DNA from: Gordionus sp. m RMFG-2023
Taxonomy: Eukaryota; Nematomorpha; Gordioida; Chordodea; Parachordodidae
NCBI RefSeq assembly: GCF_954871325.1
Contig: NC_088779.1
Coordinates: 12,960,846-13,024,845, forward strand
Direction: 5' to 3'
DNA: 64,000 nucleotides
Shown: piece by piece, positions 44,982 to 59,693 of the stretch
Layout of the letters: each line of letters opens with the position of its first letter
Position numbering within the stretch: position 1 is the stretch's first letter
The notes under the pieces: generated by a model
Databases searched by the model: none
What the model saw: the letters and a program-made list of their open reading frames with translations, nothing else
Told to the model about the DNA's origin: nothing
Position numbers and translations under genes: made by a program

Positions 44982-46854
44982 TAATATGAAGCAAGCTAAA
45001 AGAAAAACAAAATAAAAGATAATGAATTTAAATTGATCCGTGAATTGAAATACATTTTGAGCAACAAATTATTAATATTATATGGGGTGAGCGGTGATCA
45101 AACGCAATTTTTATTCAATCATTTTGAATATTTTTGGTTCGATATAATGTATACTACAGGAAGGAACCAAAGAAAGGTAGTTTGTGTTAACTCAATTTAT
45201 TAGTTTTTAAATTTTCATGAAGCTAGAAAAAAAAAAATTTCCACAACTATCCACACAAATGTAATCCCAGGCTAGAGAAACATCTTGTTTCTAAGGAATG
45301 AGGGACACCGCACCGAATGTAGTTCATCAAGGCAGATGCGGAGATTAAAGAGAGTTAGATATTGCTGGAAATGTAAAATTTATGAAAGAGTGTCTAGGTA
45401 GACTACCTTTGAAGGCAAGGCTGATCACTGAGGCTATAATGTGTAAAAATATAAAACAATAAAATATAATATTTGAATTAATTCGTTTTTTAATTTATCC
45501 GAAGAGCATGAATGTTAGGTAGTTAAAACTAAGCTACAAAACGCGTTCCACCGGAACTGAGGTTAGTATTGCATTTGATTTCTAGGAATTTATTAAAAAT
45601 TTTTAATGTTTATCTTTTGTTTCAAAAAAGTTTGTTGTACGAACAATCATCGTCCAATTTTACCTTAATTTTTGTCAAAAAAAGAAAAGATTTCAGAATA
45701 AACTCAATGTTCCGAAGCTTTAACATAGCTTAGTTTTCTACTAGTTTCTTTGTACTAGTTTATTTTAATTATTTTTTGTGAAAGCCTTATCTAGACATTC
45801 GAGTTTAAATACTGGATGTATTATGGAGAAAATAATATATTGATCTTCATATATAGGCTGAAATCTAAAAAGAGTATATTAAATTTATAATAATATAACT
45901 TTTATCAATCCAATCTATTATACATCTACCAGTATTTGCCAATAAGTTATGCATGTATTTTTTTTAATTTGAGTACTATTATTGTTATTGTAGGGGTCAA
46001 ATATCCAATGCAAATTATTTTCACTTTTTAAAATTTTAATTGAAATACCTAAATTAGGCTATGGTAAAGATATACCATCTGAGTCAACTATCTTATATCT
46101 GATCTTCTCCAGAAATGCAATTTTTAAGGTGACGGAAGAGAAATATGATTTTCATTTTTGCAGGGCACTTAAATATTGGTATTTATCGAATGGTAATGTT
46201 AAGTCTCTTTGTCTACAGTTACAAATGTGGTTAGCTGCATTTTTACTTTGTAGTTCCTGGATAAAACAGGAATAGAGCTGCAATGGAGTCCTTGAGAGTA
46301 TTGTTAAATTTAGCCACTGATGATCGGATAGATGTTAGCTAACCATTCCATAAACAACCAATTTTATAAGAAAGATTGCATCTATGGGTGTTATGCAAAT
46401 TTAAGAATAAGGATAGAAAGAATAGTGTATTGCATGATAAAAAGATGCAATTCTCATATTTCTTTTTTTTTAACAATCAACTTCCCTTCTATATGGTATG
46501 CATATGTTTTAGAATCGCCTATATAATATTTTCAACTATTTTCTGATTTTAACTCTCAAAAATATTTTCACTCATAACTTTAAATATAAGTTTAACGTTT
46601 TATATTTATCATTTCTAGATTATATATAATTAAACTTAATTTATCTTTAAGTTTTTTGGGAAAACTATCTTAATAACTAGAATAACATGTAAGAGCAGGA
46701 GTATTTTTGATATGATTAGTTGTTATTTATAACAAACCCAAGGAATATGAGGATATAGAATTCTAACAAAACGTACACTGAGATTTTGGAAAATTATTAG
46801 TAAAGGAATATTTGATATGAAATAGTTTTTACACTTAAAATAAATTTATTATAT
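44982..46854. other. No gene seen
   Basis: A frame open for about 95 codons without a start (about 45990-46275) is of chance length for this composition. A moderately GC-rich patch at 45255-45440 has no recognisable RNA motif. Confidence 0.45.
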
Positions 46855-47012
46855 CCACATTCGGATTTTCCTGATGCCCGCTTAATTTTATAAATAGATG
46901 TCCAAATCTTTCTGCCATCTATAAGAAAATTTTCCAGGCTTGTGAAATTTTTTTGGCTAAAATATTGGGTTCGCAGTTTTAAATAATCGAGTCGTTAACA
47001 ACATTAGACATA
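46855..47012. mobile_element. Truncated GTTGTTAAA-family MITE
   Basis: It shares TCTGCCATCTATAAG, CAGGCTTGTG, GGCTAAAATATTGGGTT and CGAGTCGTTAACAACATTA with the copies at 40119 and 48594. The left end is lost. Confidence 0.55.
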
Positions 47013-48134
47013 GCCTATATGTAATTTATCAAAAACTTAGGAATAAAAATATATGAGGTATATTGTATTGTATTTGGGTGGAAGGTATATCACGTTCTAA
47101 AGGGAAATTAAAAGTTTGAACTAGAATGTAAGCTATTTAAAATGATATTGTAGAGATTCAGGGTAAGGTTTCATTGTAGTTTTTAAAATTTTGCAATAAT
47201 GTATTAATAATATCCATGAGGTTTTTTGTTTTTTAGCTGCTTGATCCTGTCAGTTTGACTTAGTTCCGAAGAAACAAAAAAGTATTTTGGGAGATGGCAA
47301 AAGGTAATTTATATTGAAAATATATGAGTGTTATACTTATATAGTAACTCTCAAATGGTAATTTTAACCATTACTTTTATCATATATTTTTTAAAACATT
47401 AATTTAATATAATCATTAATCAACAGTTAGATGTAGCTTAAATATAATTTTATAGTTGATACACAGATTATAGAATCAAAAGTGATATAAAATATAAAAA
47501 ATTCCCATAATTCTTTTTACTCAAAAAGAAAAATGTTAAAGAAATTTGTTGCTAATCGAATGTTTCTTTAAAAAAATCTCTCGCGTAGCCCATCGACTTA
47601 AAAGTCATATATATTGTTGTATAAGTCGGGTTTGCTAGGCAGCATGTTCTTGCCAATGCTCTTTATCTGCCAATAATATATTTGAAAAAATTATATAATA
47701 AATTCGATACCAATGGTCCTGCCTTATGGTAATTTTTGTTATTTATATCTTTTATTTGAATCATACTCTTTAATTGATAGGGGAGGGCCCATTTAAATTG
47801 ATAAGGCATTATAACAAATATTTGGTGATATCTATTTTTTAATTTCATATATAATCAATATTTTGCGATGATTATTATAAATATCGTTTGTATAATTTTT
47901 GAAACGTTTGACATTATGAACTAAAATAGTTTTAGTACATCCTTCCGTTAGAAAACTATGACATCATTTCAAAGTTTTGCTTAAAATATAGCTCAACCAT
48001 AAGGAAAGTTTTAAAAAATCATGTCTTAAGGTTTAATTGAAAGGAAAAATTATAATAGTTGTTGGATTCTCACATAAATAGATACACTCTACATTTATAA
48101 CATATTAGCTAGTCAAGAGTTTTAAATATATATC
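47013..48134. other. No gene seen
   Basis: AT-rich intergenic DNA. Confidence 0.5.
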
Positions 48135-48505
48135 AGACACCTGCAGAGGTACCATTTGCATGGCCCGACCTGGATTTTTTTCCAAAAATTTTTTTCGGGT
48201 TTGCCCGGCCAAGGTATTATAATTTCAGGCCAGGCCCAGTATTTTATTTAAAAAAATTTCAGGACCGGCAGGGATTTTTTTAAAATATTTTTTATTTATT
48301 TTTGATTTTTATTGCTAATAAGGGCTAATTCGAATATTTGATTTTAAAATATATAGCCCTACCCGGATATTTTTTTTAAAAAAATTATCAGGCCCGGCCC
48401 GGCTCGGGTATTTTTTTTAAAAAAGTTTTAGGCCCAGCCCGGTCCGGATATTTTTTTAAAAATTAAAATACGGCCCAGTCCGGGCTTAGGGCCGGGCCTG
48501 CAGAG
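48135..48505. mobile_element. GGCCCGG-rich MITE-like element
   Basis: Blocks of GGCCCGGCCCGG alternate with TTTTTTTAAAAAA. The outer parts TTTGCATGGCCCGACC and GGGCCGGGCCTGCAGAGATA are roughly inverted. Related to the sequence at 1-152. The exact ends and target duplication are not resolved. Confidence 0.5.
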
Positions 48506-48593
48506 ATATTTTTAAAAAAGGTACCGAAAATTTAAAAGTATTCAAAGGTTAAATCAAGCTCATTTCGCTTATTTTTTGTCTAGATTTACAACT

Positions 48594-48806
48594 TAGGCTG
48601 TTAAACGGCTCGATTTAAGCCGATTCTTAAAAAAGGACAAGTCACCCGGAAATATAGCCTAACCCTCGGATTTCGCTAATAATTACCCAAGCCTTTATGC
48701 CATCCATCTGTGAGTAAAGTCTTCAGGCTTGCATAATGTTTTTCTGGACAAAATATTGAGTTAGCCGTTTAAAAAATAAGTTTAGATCAACCTTTTAATA
48801 ACATTA
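48594..48806. mobile_element. GTTGTTAAA-family hAT MITE
   Basis: It starts TAGGCTGTTAAACGGCTCGA and ends CCTTTTAATAACATTA. Flanks TTACAACT and TTACAATT form a 7/8 duplication if the right end is taken one base later. It directly abuts the hAT at 48815. Confidence 0.65.
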
Positions 48807-49411
48807 CTTACAATTAGACCTGTAGTCGATGTCTCAATCAACGGCGGCGATTTCTTAAAAAAAATTTAATGGCATTCGCCGGCGCGCCTATTTCGCCGCC
48901 ATCTACTAAATTGTCGGCGGCGTTGGCGAAATATTTATTTTAAAATTTTTTAATGAATTTAATTTATAAATCAATTTATTTTTTAATGAATTTAATTTAT
49001 TAATTAATGTATTACATTTTTTATAATTTATTTGGGCGATCTTTTCTAACAAATTGTTAACATAGTTTAATTGATCTTAAATTATTTCCTGTCTCACTCC
49101 AATTTAAATTTATGTATTTTCTCATTCTCAGAAATAGACCAAGGAATTGCATTTTTACTCAGATCAGAGTCACATCAACAACACATATAAGAAATATTCT
49201 ATTGATTTTTATTATAATTAAAATAAATTTGGAATGCAAGCAAAATACAAAGTATGAAATATAATAAGTCAGAATTCAGATTTAGCAAAATTATAATTGT
49301 CATGAATAAACAGTATTTTGTCAAGATTTGTGGGACATAAATTGAGTATTAATCCAGCAATGGAAAAAATTCTTTAGCTGTGCAGGTATACAAAGAACCT
49401 TCCTAGCTAAA

Positions 49412-52150
<2,739 letters not shown>

Positions 52151-52701
52151 TAAGATTTCCAAAGTACCTCCAGACATAACTATTTATGATTAGTAGAGAG
52201 AGTTGTTATTTCATAATTATATATAGGGTGGTTTAAAACGTGCAAATCCATAAAAATAACTAATATGAATTATTTGTGGAAATAAAATATGATATATGAA
52301 TGAATGTAAATGATATACACTAGTCTATTATATATAGCAATAGAATAAAATTCATATTTTAATTTTATTAATGTTAGTATTCAAATTAAAATAATAATTT
52401 AATATATAAATATAATTAATATGCTTTCTAAAAATCATACACGCCGCGCCGCCACCATAATAAAAATCGGCGCGAGTCTATCTCAATCGGCGGCTTTTTC
52501 GGCGTGAATACAAATACCGGCGGTACTCAGGTCTACTACAATACAAATGGATTTTTTTTAAATTAAAGAATTGATTGATGAAGTCTTAGCGACGTCAGCT
52601 TGCCAAAATATTATTTTATAAAACATTAATTTTTTTTACTTTACTTTTGATTTGTTATTTTTTTACAATCCTGTCCTTCTTTTATTCCTTTATAAAATGT
52701 G

Positions 52702-52958
52702 CGAGCCCGGATTAAAGTTGCATTCAAAGTGGGATCCGATCCGACACAATTTAATAGCTGCTCTATTTTTAAAATCTTTATGAGACCAATTTTTTTAATA
52801 ATATTAATTTTATCTTTAATTCTATACATGAAAATAACCTAAGAAATATTGGTTTTAATAAAGAAAAATTGATTTTCATAAATCGATTTAAAAATCTATC
52901 AGCGGTTAAATCGTCTCGGATCGGATCCCACTTTGAATGCGGCCTAAAGCCTGGCCCG
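52702..52958. mobile_element. Inverted-repeat MITE (GTGGGATCCGATCCGA)
   Basis: GCATTCAAAGTGGGATCCGA then TCCGACACAATTTA on the left is matched by TAAATCGTCTCGGATCGG then ATCCCACTTTGAATGCGG on the right. Arms are about 45 bp with a loop of about 150 bp. Outer ends read GAGCCCGG and CCTGGCCCG. No duplication could be fixed. Confidence 0.7.
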
Positions 52959-52964
52959 TGTAGT

Positions 52965-53035
52965 GTTGTTAAATGACTCTTTTTTTAAAAACGGCTTACC
53001 AAATATTTTAGCCAAAAAATATTGTGCAGACTTTC
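52965..53035. mobile_element. Left-end fragment of GTTGTTAAA-family MITE
   Basis: TAGTGTTGTTAAATGACTC, AAAAACGGCTTAC and CAAATATTTTAGCC follow the family consensus, then the match stops. Confidence 0.55.
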
Positions 53036-53479
53036 TTACACAATTTATTTAATAATTCTTAACTATTTTTTTCTCGTTTTTTATTTAATAATTCTTAACT
53101 TCTTAATTCAAACAAAAGAATCAAATTCTTTAAACTTCATTTTATTAAAATTAAATAAGTAATTTCAAATAATGAAAAATATATTTAAAAAAATCTATCA
53201 TAAGATATTATTTTTTTTATTATTATATTATTTAATTTCCGACCAATCAACAATATACAATATTGATGATGGTTGCTTTATAATATATTAAAAATATCTT
53301 AAAAATTACACATAGAGATATGCCACCACTTTATGAGTACGAGGCATTCATCCTCGCATCAAAAAGATAATATATATAATAAGCGATAATAAAACAATAT
53401 AAATTTACTATATCCTAAAATTATATATATTTTAAAAAAATTTTTTTACTCTTCTTTCATTAACATAAAATTCTCCCAT
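53036..53479. other. No gene seen
   Basis: AT-rich DNA. Confidence 0.5.
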
Positions 53480-53960
53480 AAGTTTTCCCTGAACACTGTA
53501 TCCTATCTGTATTACTTTCTAAACCAAATTGATCATTGGATGTACCGAATACATCATCTTGGAACTGCTCTGATGCTCTGTCATTGTCACCTTAGTTATT
53601 GATCGATTTACATTTACTTCCTTGGAAGTTGACGCTGTTCCCTTACATGATGGTTGCATATGCGTGTCTACAAATGAGTAACCTCTTTGTCAGGGCCTTT
53701 GAGTCATGTTTGTTATTTGACTGCAGTCACATCTCTTTAAATAAACTTTAATTTGATGTACTAAGTTGATCATCTGCATGACAATTAAAACATCTTAGTC
53801 TCTTGGGAACATTATGTGTCATTTCTAGTTAAACATTCTCCTTTGAATAGATTATATTCACTTGTATTCCAATATTTTCGGAATCAGTGTGACTTGTAGG
53901 TAGTGGGTATCAAGATTGATTAACTTGGACTTGATGTCCATTCAATCTCCACTTTTTTCA
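53480..53960 (-). pseudogene. Decayed reading frame of unknown identity
   Basis: On the minus strand one frame reads SHTDSENIGIQVNIIYSKEN, MTHNVPKRLRCFNCHADDQL, and later NDRASEQFQDDVFGTSNDQF with GLESNTDR, interrupted by roughly six stops. In another frame SVQGKLMGEFYVNERRVKKF follows. GC content is higher than in the flanks. The C-F-N-C-H group hints at a zinc-binding module, but the family is not recognised. It may be a host pseudogene or mobile-element gene. Confidence 0.3.
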
Positions 53961-54855
53961 ACTTTACAGAAGAGCAATTTTAAAAATTTATTATCTGTAT
54001 TTTGAATATTAGAAATGCCATACTAATTATTATTTTTTTAATTTAAGAATGTGTATATTTAATAGTTCCTCATCACTTAATTATCTAAAATACTATGATA
54101 TAATTCTCAAAAAATCGTTTTTTTATTATTCTAAAACTGGATATAGAATAAATACCCAATTTTAATTTTATTATTTCACGAAATATTATTCTATTTCCAA
54201 ACAACCTTTAAATCCAAAAATATAACTGTATATTACTAATTATTAATGTGAACAAGGCAATAGACTATTTAAATATATTTCAATGGAATGGATAAAAATT
54301 AATGTAATATTATTTTTCTTAAAATAAGGATTAATTTTTTTTTTTTTAATTTCTTGTTTTTTGGATCAGTAATATCAGGGTCTTTATATAAAACCATACA
54401 ATGAGTTAAAATAACTCTTAATTCCATCTACGTTATACTTGAATGTGTTTTAAAGAATCATATGCTGGATGGATTGATTATTTTTTGTAAATAGAATAAT
54501 ATAATTTTAGCAATGAGAAGAAATATGGAGACATAATAATCTAATACTGTCTATAATTAATTTTATAAGTTAAAAGTCTAATTTTTATGTAAATAGATTA
54601 ATATATTTTTAAATAATCGATCTATCAAGAAAAATTGTGACAAAAATGGAGATAGAATAACCTAATCTTCAGGTGACGATATATATTAATAAAAAGATTT
54701 TAAAAAAAATTAACTCATACAAATTACCTTATTATTTTAAAAAAAGTACCATAGCTGTTTAGCTATTAAAATTAAAGATTATAAAATTGAAATATTGTTT
54801 GCAAATAATAATAAGCAAAATAGTAAATAAATCTTGCTTAGTTTTCGGCCTAGCC
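53961..54855. other. No gene seen
   Basis: AT-rich DNA between the decayed frame and the gypsy element. Confidence 0.5.
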
Positions 54856-54994
54856 TGTAATAAATTAAAAAAATATTATTTATAGATATTATATATAAAA
54901 ATAAAATAGAATATTCGAAAATTAATTAATATAAATTTGATGTTTGAAATAAATTGAAATATAAATTAGTAGTCGTATTGTTTATAAATTAGTA
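54856..54994 (+). repeat. 5' LTR of the young gypsy fossil
   Basis: Contains TATATATAAAAA, a possible TATA region. Pairs with 59152-59290. Confidence 0.85.
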
Positions 54995-55010
54995 GTCGGT
55001 ATTACTTCAA

Positions 55011-56250
55011 ATGGCGACGATAAATAGAGAAAATAATTCCTTTAATGGAGATAATCATTCCTTAAATGGAGAAAATAATTCCTTAAATGGAGAAAATAAT
55101 TCCTTAAATGGAGAAAATAATTCCTTAAATGGAGAAAATAATTCCTTAAATGGAGAAAATAATTCCTTAAATGGAGATTCAAAAAAAATAGCGGATTTAT
55201 CTACGATTAAATTTGATAAATTCGAGTTGCACACTTCAATCTATAGATACTTTTCTCAATGGGAAGCCAGTTTTCGATTAAAAAACGTAAGCCCATCTGA
55301 ATGTCAATATAAAGATATATTTTTAACATTTTTTGGCAATAAGAATATTGAGTTGGTGGACCGTTTTTGTTATCCTGATTCGATCAAAACTTTATCTTTT
55401 AAGGAAATTAAGTCAATATGTTTTAAACTATTTAAACCGACGTCAACAGCTTTTGCTTCTAGATTTGATTTCGTTAGATTACGGAGAACAACTGAAACCA
55501 TAACTGAATTTGCAGATAAGATTAGAACAGTTGGCAAGCGTTGTCATTATCTTAATGATATTGACGAGCGTTTACGTGAACAGTTTATGGTTGGCATGGA
55601 AATACCAGGATTGGAAAGAGATCTTAGAGCTCTATATCTCGACGGTCTTGATAGAGATTATAATGTACTGTTTATTCTTGATCTGGCATTAGCTTCTGAG
55701 CGAGCAGATAAAGAAATGGCAAATAAAAATATGCCTGTTGTTAATAAGATAAATGATAATAACAAAAGAAATGATAATGATAATAATTATAAACATCCAA
55801 TTAAAACGACGACTACATTTGATAAAGGCTATAATAAAGTCAAGTATAATAATACATTTGATAAAGAGAATAATAAATACAAATATAATAATGATAAAGA
55901 TTATAATAAACTTAAATGTTATAAATGTGGTTTTATTCATAACCGAGAAATGAGATGTCCAACTACAAATGCGGCATGTAATAAATGTAAAAAAATTGGT
56001 CATTTTGCAGTTTGCTGTAAATCAAAGAATTTAAATTATATAAGAGTGTCATCAAGTGATTATATTCATAATATTTGGAAGATTCAACAAAATCGAGAGA
56101 ATCGAGCAAAACTAACTGCAGAGATAAATGGGTTAGATGTTGAATTTGATTTTGACATTGGTGCACAAGCGTCATTGATAGGAATTGATATATGGACAAG
56201 TATTGGACGACCAAAAATTAGGCCAACCAGTCCATTGACTGCATATGGTA
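55011..56250 (+). mobile_element. gag/zinc-knuckle/protease region of the gypsy fossil
   Basis: The N-terminus consists of about seven copies of the heptad E-N-N-S-L-N-G coded by a 21-bp minisatellite (about 55030-55180). A gag-like region with TEFADKIRTVGKRCHYL follows. Two zinc-knuckle-like groups, CYKCGFIHNREMRC and CNKCKKIGHFAVCC, lie near 55917-56020, then a retropepsin-like area near 56150. Structural protein of the particle in life. Fossil here. Confidence 0.75.
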
Positions 56251-56499
56251 TCATCCGTTAGACGTTAAGGGCGAGACCCAAGTCAATGTTAGGATTGGAT
56301 CACAGACAAGGACCCTATTAGTGGTAATAATGAATACAACTGGGGTGCCTCTTTTCGGATTACTATAGATTATAGCATTCAATTTAGAAATTCCTCGTCA
56401 GGTTATGATAAACAAATACGCAATTTGGTCAACAATATTGAAAAAGAGAAATGTTGCATAACACTTGATTCTAGAATTCGAGATTTGATTAATAAACTT

Positions 56500-57850
56500 C
56501 AAGAAATTTTTGATGATAAGATGGGGCATATATGTGATTTTGCAGTGCGAATACATTTAAAGGATACCGCTGTACCAAGATCGTTTCCAGCCCGTAGGGT
56601 ACCATTTCCACTTCGCAAAGCAATTGAAATGGAATTAGACTGATTAGTGGCTGCAGGAATTATCGAAAAGATTGATTGGACTATAACCAGGGTACAGTGG
56701 TCAACGCCAACCGTAAATGTACGCAAGAGTATTCGAATTTGTGCTGATTTCAAAGTTACACTCAATTCATGTTTATTGTATGACCATCATGTTATTCCTA
56801 CCTTAGACGATTTGTTAGAGAAAATCCAAGGTGGTGATAAATTTAACGTGAGAGATCTGAAAGATGCGTATTTACAGATGGAAGTAGAATCGGAATCCCA
56901 GAAACTACTAACGATAGTGACTCATAAGGGCTATTTCCGTTACCGACGATTGCCTTTTGGATTGGCAAGTGCACCAACTATATTTCAAAGATATATGGAC
57001 GAGTTACTAAAAGATTGCCAAATGATTGGTGTCTATTTAGATGACGTAATTATTTCTGGTCGAAATGATGAGGAGCACTTAAATAATTTGCGAATAGTGT
57101 TAGACAGACAGGTCTTAAGGCGAAATTGACAAAAGTGAGATTTTTACAAAAATCGGTTTCATTTTTAGGGGTGATAATTGATAAATTCGGTATACGTCCT
57201 AACCCGGAAAAGGTGAAGGCTATCCGAAATGCACCAAAACCTAAAAATATACAACAACTTAGATCTTTTCTAAGACTATTTAATTATCATGAACGTTTTA
57301 TTCGCAATCTATATTGTAAAGCGGCGCTATTACACAGATTAACGAGCGTGAAAGTACCTTGCCGGTGGTCGAAAGATGAACAAAATTCCTTCGATGAGGT
57401 TAAGAAATTATTGTCATCCGAGGAAACGTTAATTCTTTATAACGCGCAGTTGCCTATAATTTTGGAATGCAACGCATCTGATTCAGGATTAGGGGCTGTG
57501 TTGTTACATCAATTAGTAGACGGAAGGACAAAACCTATTTCGTTCGCATCACGTACTTTATTAGAATCAGAGAAACACTATGCTCTGATTGATAAAGAAG
57601 CTCGAGCACCTTTATTTCGTATTGAAAAATTTCATTCATTTATTTATGGTTGAAAATTTTTACTTCGAACTGATCATAAACCATTAGAGGATTATTTGGG
57701 GAGAAACGCGATTTACCTAAAATTTCTAATAATCGTTTGATACGTTGGGCCTGGAAGATGGCTTCTTATGATTTTACAATAGAATATAGACCTGGTAATA
57801 AAAATGTAATCGCCGACGCATTCAAGGCTTCCGATATTAGACACGGAAGA
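56500..57850 (+). mobile_element. Reverse transcriptase and RNase H region of the gypsy fossil
   Basis: Approximate extent. Typical RT motifs are present: LPFGLASAPTIFQRYMD and VYLDDVIISG, followed by the connection GVIIDKFGIRPNPEKV and an RNase H region with SDSGLGAVLLHQL and PISFASRTL. The order and spacing are those of Ty3/gypsy pol. Part of the broken element. Confidence 0.8.
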
Positions 57851-57869
57851 GAATCAAGATTCTAAACAT

Positions 57870-59150
57870 GCTTTGGATATTCGAAGTATTAATTTGGATG
57901 ATATGCAATTGTCAGAAAATATTATACGAAAAGAGTCGAAGCAAGATTTAATATTAAAAAAGGTAGCAATACATATTCAGCAAAGTTGGCGAAACTTTGA
58001 TCGACATAAAGATAAAGAAATAGTTAATTTTTATAATCGACGGGAAGAGCTTTCTGTCGATCGTGATATTATAGTATGGAATGGGAGATTGGTTATTCCT
58101 AATAAATTAAGAAATGCAGTGTTAGGAAAGATTCACCGGGGGCATCCTGGGGAAAATGTAATGAAATCTATTTTTAGATTGTATTGCTGGTGGCCCAGAT
58201 GTGATGTTGATATAGAAAATTTTATCTAAATATGTTCTGGATGCCAGAAAAATAGACCTAGTATCAAGAAGTACCTCTATATTCTTGGACTGTTGGGAAA
58301 GAATCTTGGGAGCGAATCCATATTGATTTTGCTGGACCAGTAGATTCGAGATATTGGCTATACTCCAAATGGTTAGAAGTTGATCTAATGCAAAATACCT
58401 CTACCGATGCTATGATAAAACGACTAAAAAAATGGTTTGCTAGGTTTGGAATACTCAAGTACATTGTGTCAGACAATGGACCACAATTCTTATCTGAGGA
58501 ATTCCGTAGATATTGTGATTTAAATAACATACGTCATATACGTTCGGCACCCTATCATCCAAAAACTAATGGATTAGCTGAACGTACAGTACGAACTTTG
58601 AAAAGTCAGTATTATGCGACGAGAGATTCAATTAGCGATCCCGAAGAAGCTATGACACAGGTTTTAACAACCTACCGATTGGGAGAGCATAGTTCCACAG
58701 GGTGATCTCCTGCTAAAATTATGTTTGGGAGGCAATTAAAAACAAGTCTGGATTGGATCCGACCAAATGCCGAACACGAAATAGTAAGGGCCAATGATAG
58801 ACAAAGCCTTCATCATGATTTACATTCAAAGGAAAGAGAATTTGAAATCTCACAACCTATATGGTTAAATAATGAAAATACCAATGGTTGGGGAGAGGGA
58901 GTAATTAAAGAAAGAATAGGACTTTATTCTTATATTTTTGAATCTTCCGGGAAAACATTACGGAAGCATGCAGATCAGTTAAGAAATCGTTTAGTTATCC
59001 TAAATCATAAAAGTTCTTTGGAAGTTACAGAAATGGTTATGCCAATGAAGCAAATACAAATACAAATACCACATTACGTTGTTCATCAAGAAACCGTAAA
59101 CCTACAAAGAGGTTTATTGAAGAAATCTAACTTTAAAATGTTTGAAGGAA
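57870..59150 (+). mobile_element. Integrase region of the gypsy fossil
   Basis: Approximate extent. A zinc-binding segment with IHRGHPGENVMKSIFR and CWWPRCDVDIE is followed by a catalytic-core segment with YIVSDNGPQFLSEEF and PYHPKTNGLAERTVRTLKSQ, then a basic C-terminal part. The last frame runs into the start of the 3' LTR. Part of the broken element. Confidence 0.8.
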
Positions 59151-59151
59151 A

Positions 59152-59290
59152 TGTAATAAATTAATAAAATATTATTTATAGATATTATATATAAAAATAG
59201 AATAGAATATTTGAAAATTAATTAATATAAATTTGATATTTGAAATAAATTGAAATATAAATTAGTAGTCGTATTGTTTGTAAATTAGTA
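59152..59290 (+). repeat. 3' LTR of the young gypsy fossil
   Basis: 139 bp, about 96% identical by eye to 54856-54994. Confidence 0.85.
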
Positions 59291-59693
59291 AAAGCCTAAC
59301 TCAGATAATTTAAGAAAAGAAGATTTGATATAATTTTTAGGTTTAAGAGGAACTGGAGACCTTCCCAGTTTCCTATATACAACATGTAAGCTCCTGATGC
59401 CAATAGTATCGATTATATACCTTTTAGAATACATTTAAGAGAAATGTATCTGCATAGGTTTCACTGACCAGTTTGGAATTTTTATCTGTATATACAGAAA
59501 AGTATTAATAACAATAAGTTTTAAAAAAATATCTTTTGTTAATTTTTCTTTCAAATATTTTGACAGCTTAATTTTATACCAATCAGAGATAAGAACCTCC
59601 ACATGCATGCCCATTCGATATTATGTCGTATATCTTTTTACATTAAAATTATCGATAAATGGTAAATTATTCTAAATAAAATACCTTGAATTC
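59291..59693. other. Upstream region of the dynein gene
   Basis: AT-rich; it must contain the dynein promoter. No clear TATA box or other site could be chosen. Confidence 0.4.

Larger units (their letters stand above)
54856..59290 (+). mobile_element. Ty3/gypsy LTR retrotransposon fossil, fairly young
   Basis: Short LTRs of 139 bp (54856-54994 and 59152-59290) start TGTAATAAATTA, end AAATTAGTA and differ at about 5 positions. That divergence suggests a fairly recent but not brand-new insertion. AGCC occurs next to both outer ends with a 2-base offset, so the target duplication is uncertain. A TGGCGACG primer-site-like sequence follows the 5' LTR. The parts occur in gypsy order: gag, zinc knuckles, protease, reverse transcriptase, RNase H, integrase. 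It is broken, with about half a dozen breaks, and is treated as a fossil. Confidence 0.9.

Noticed and set aside
45990-46275. About 95 codons open without a start codon on the plus strand
   Set aside because: With about 9% stop codons expected at this composition, one or two such frames are expected by chance in 64 kb. No motif, and the only ATG is late.
55689-56214. Minus-strand frames rich in I, F and H opposite the gag region
   Set aside because: Shadows of the N/K/D-rich plus-strand gag sequence.
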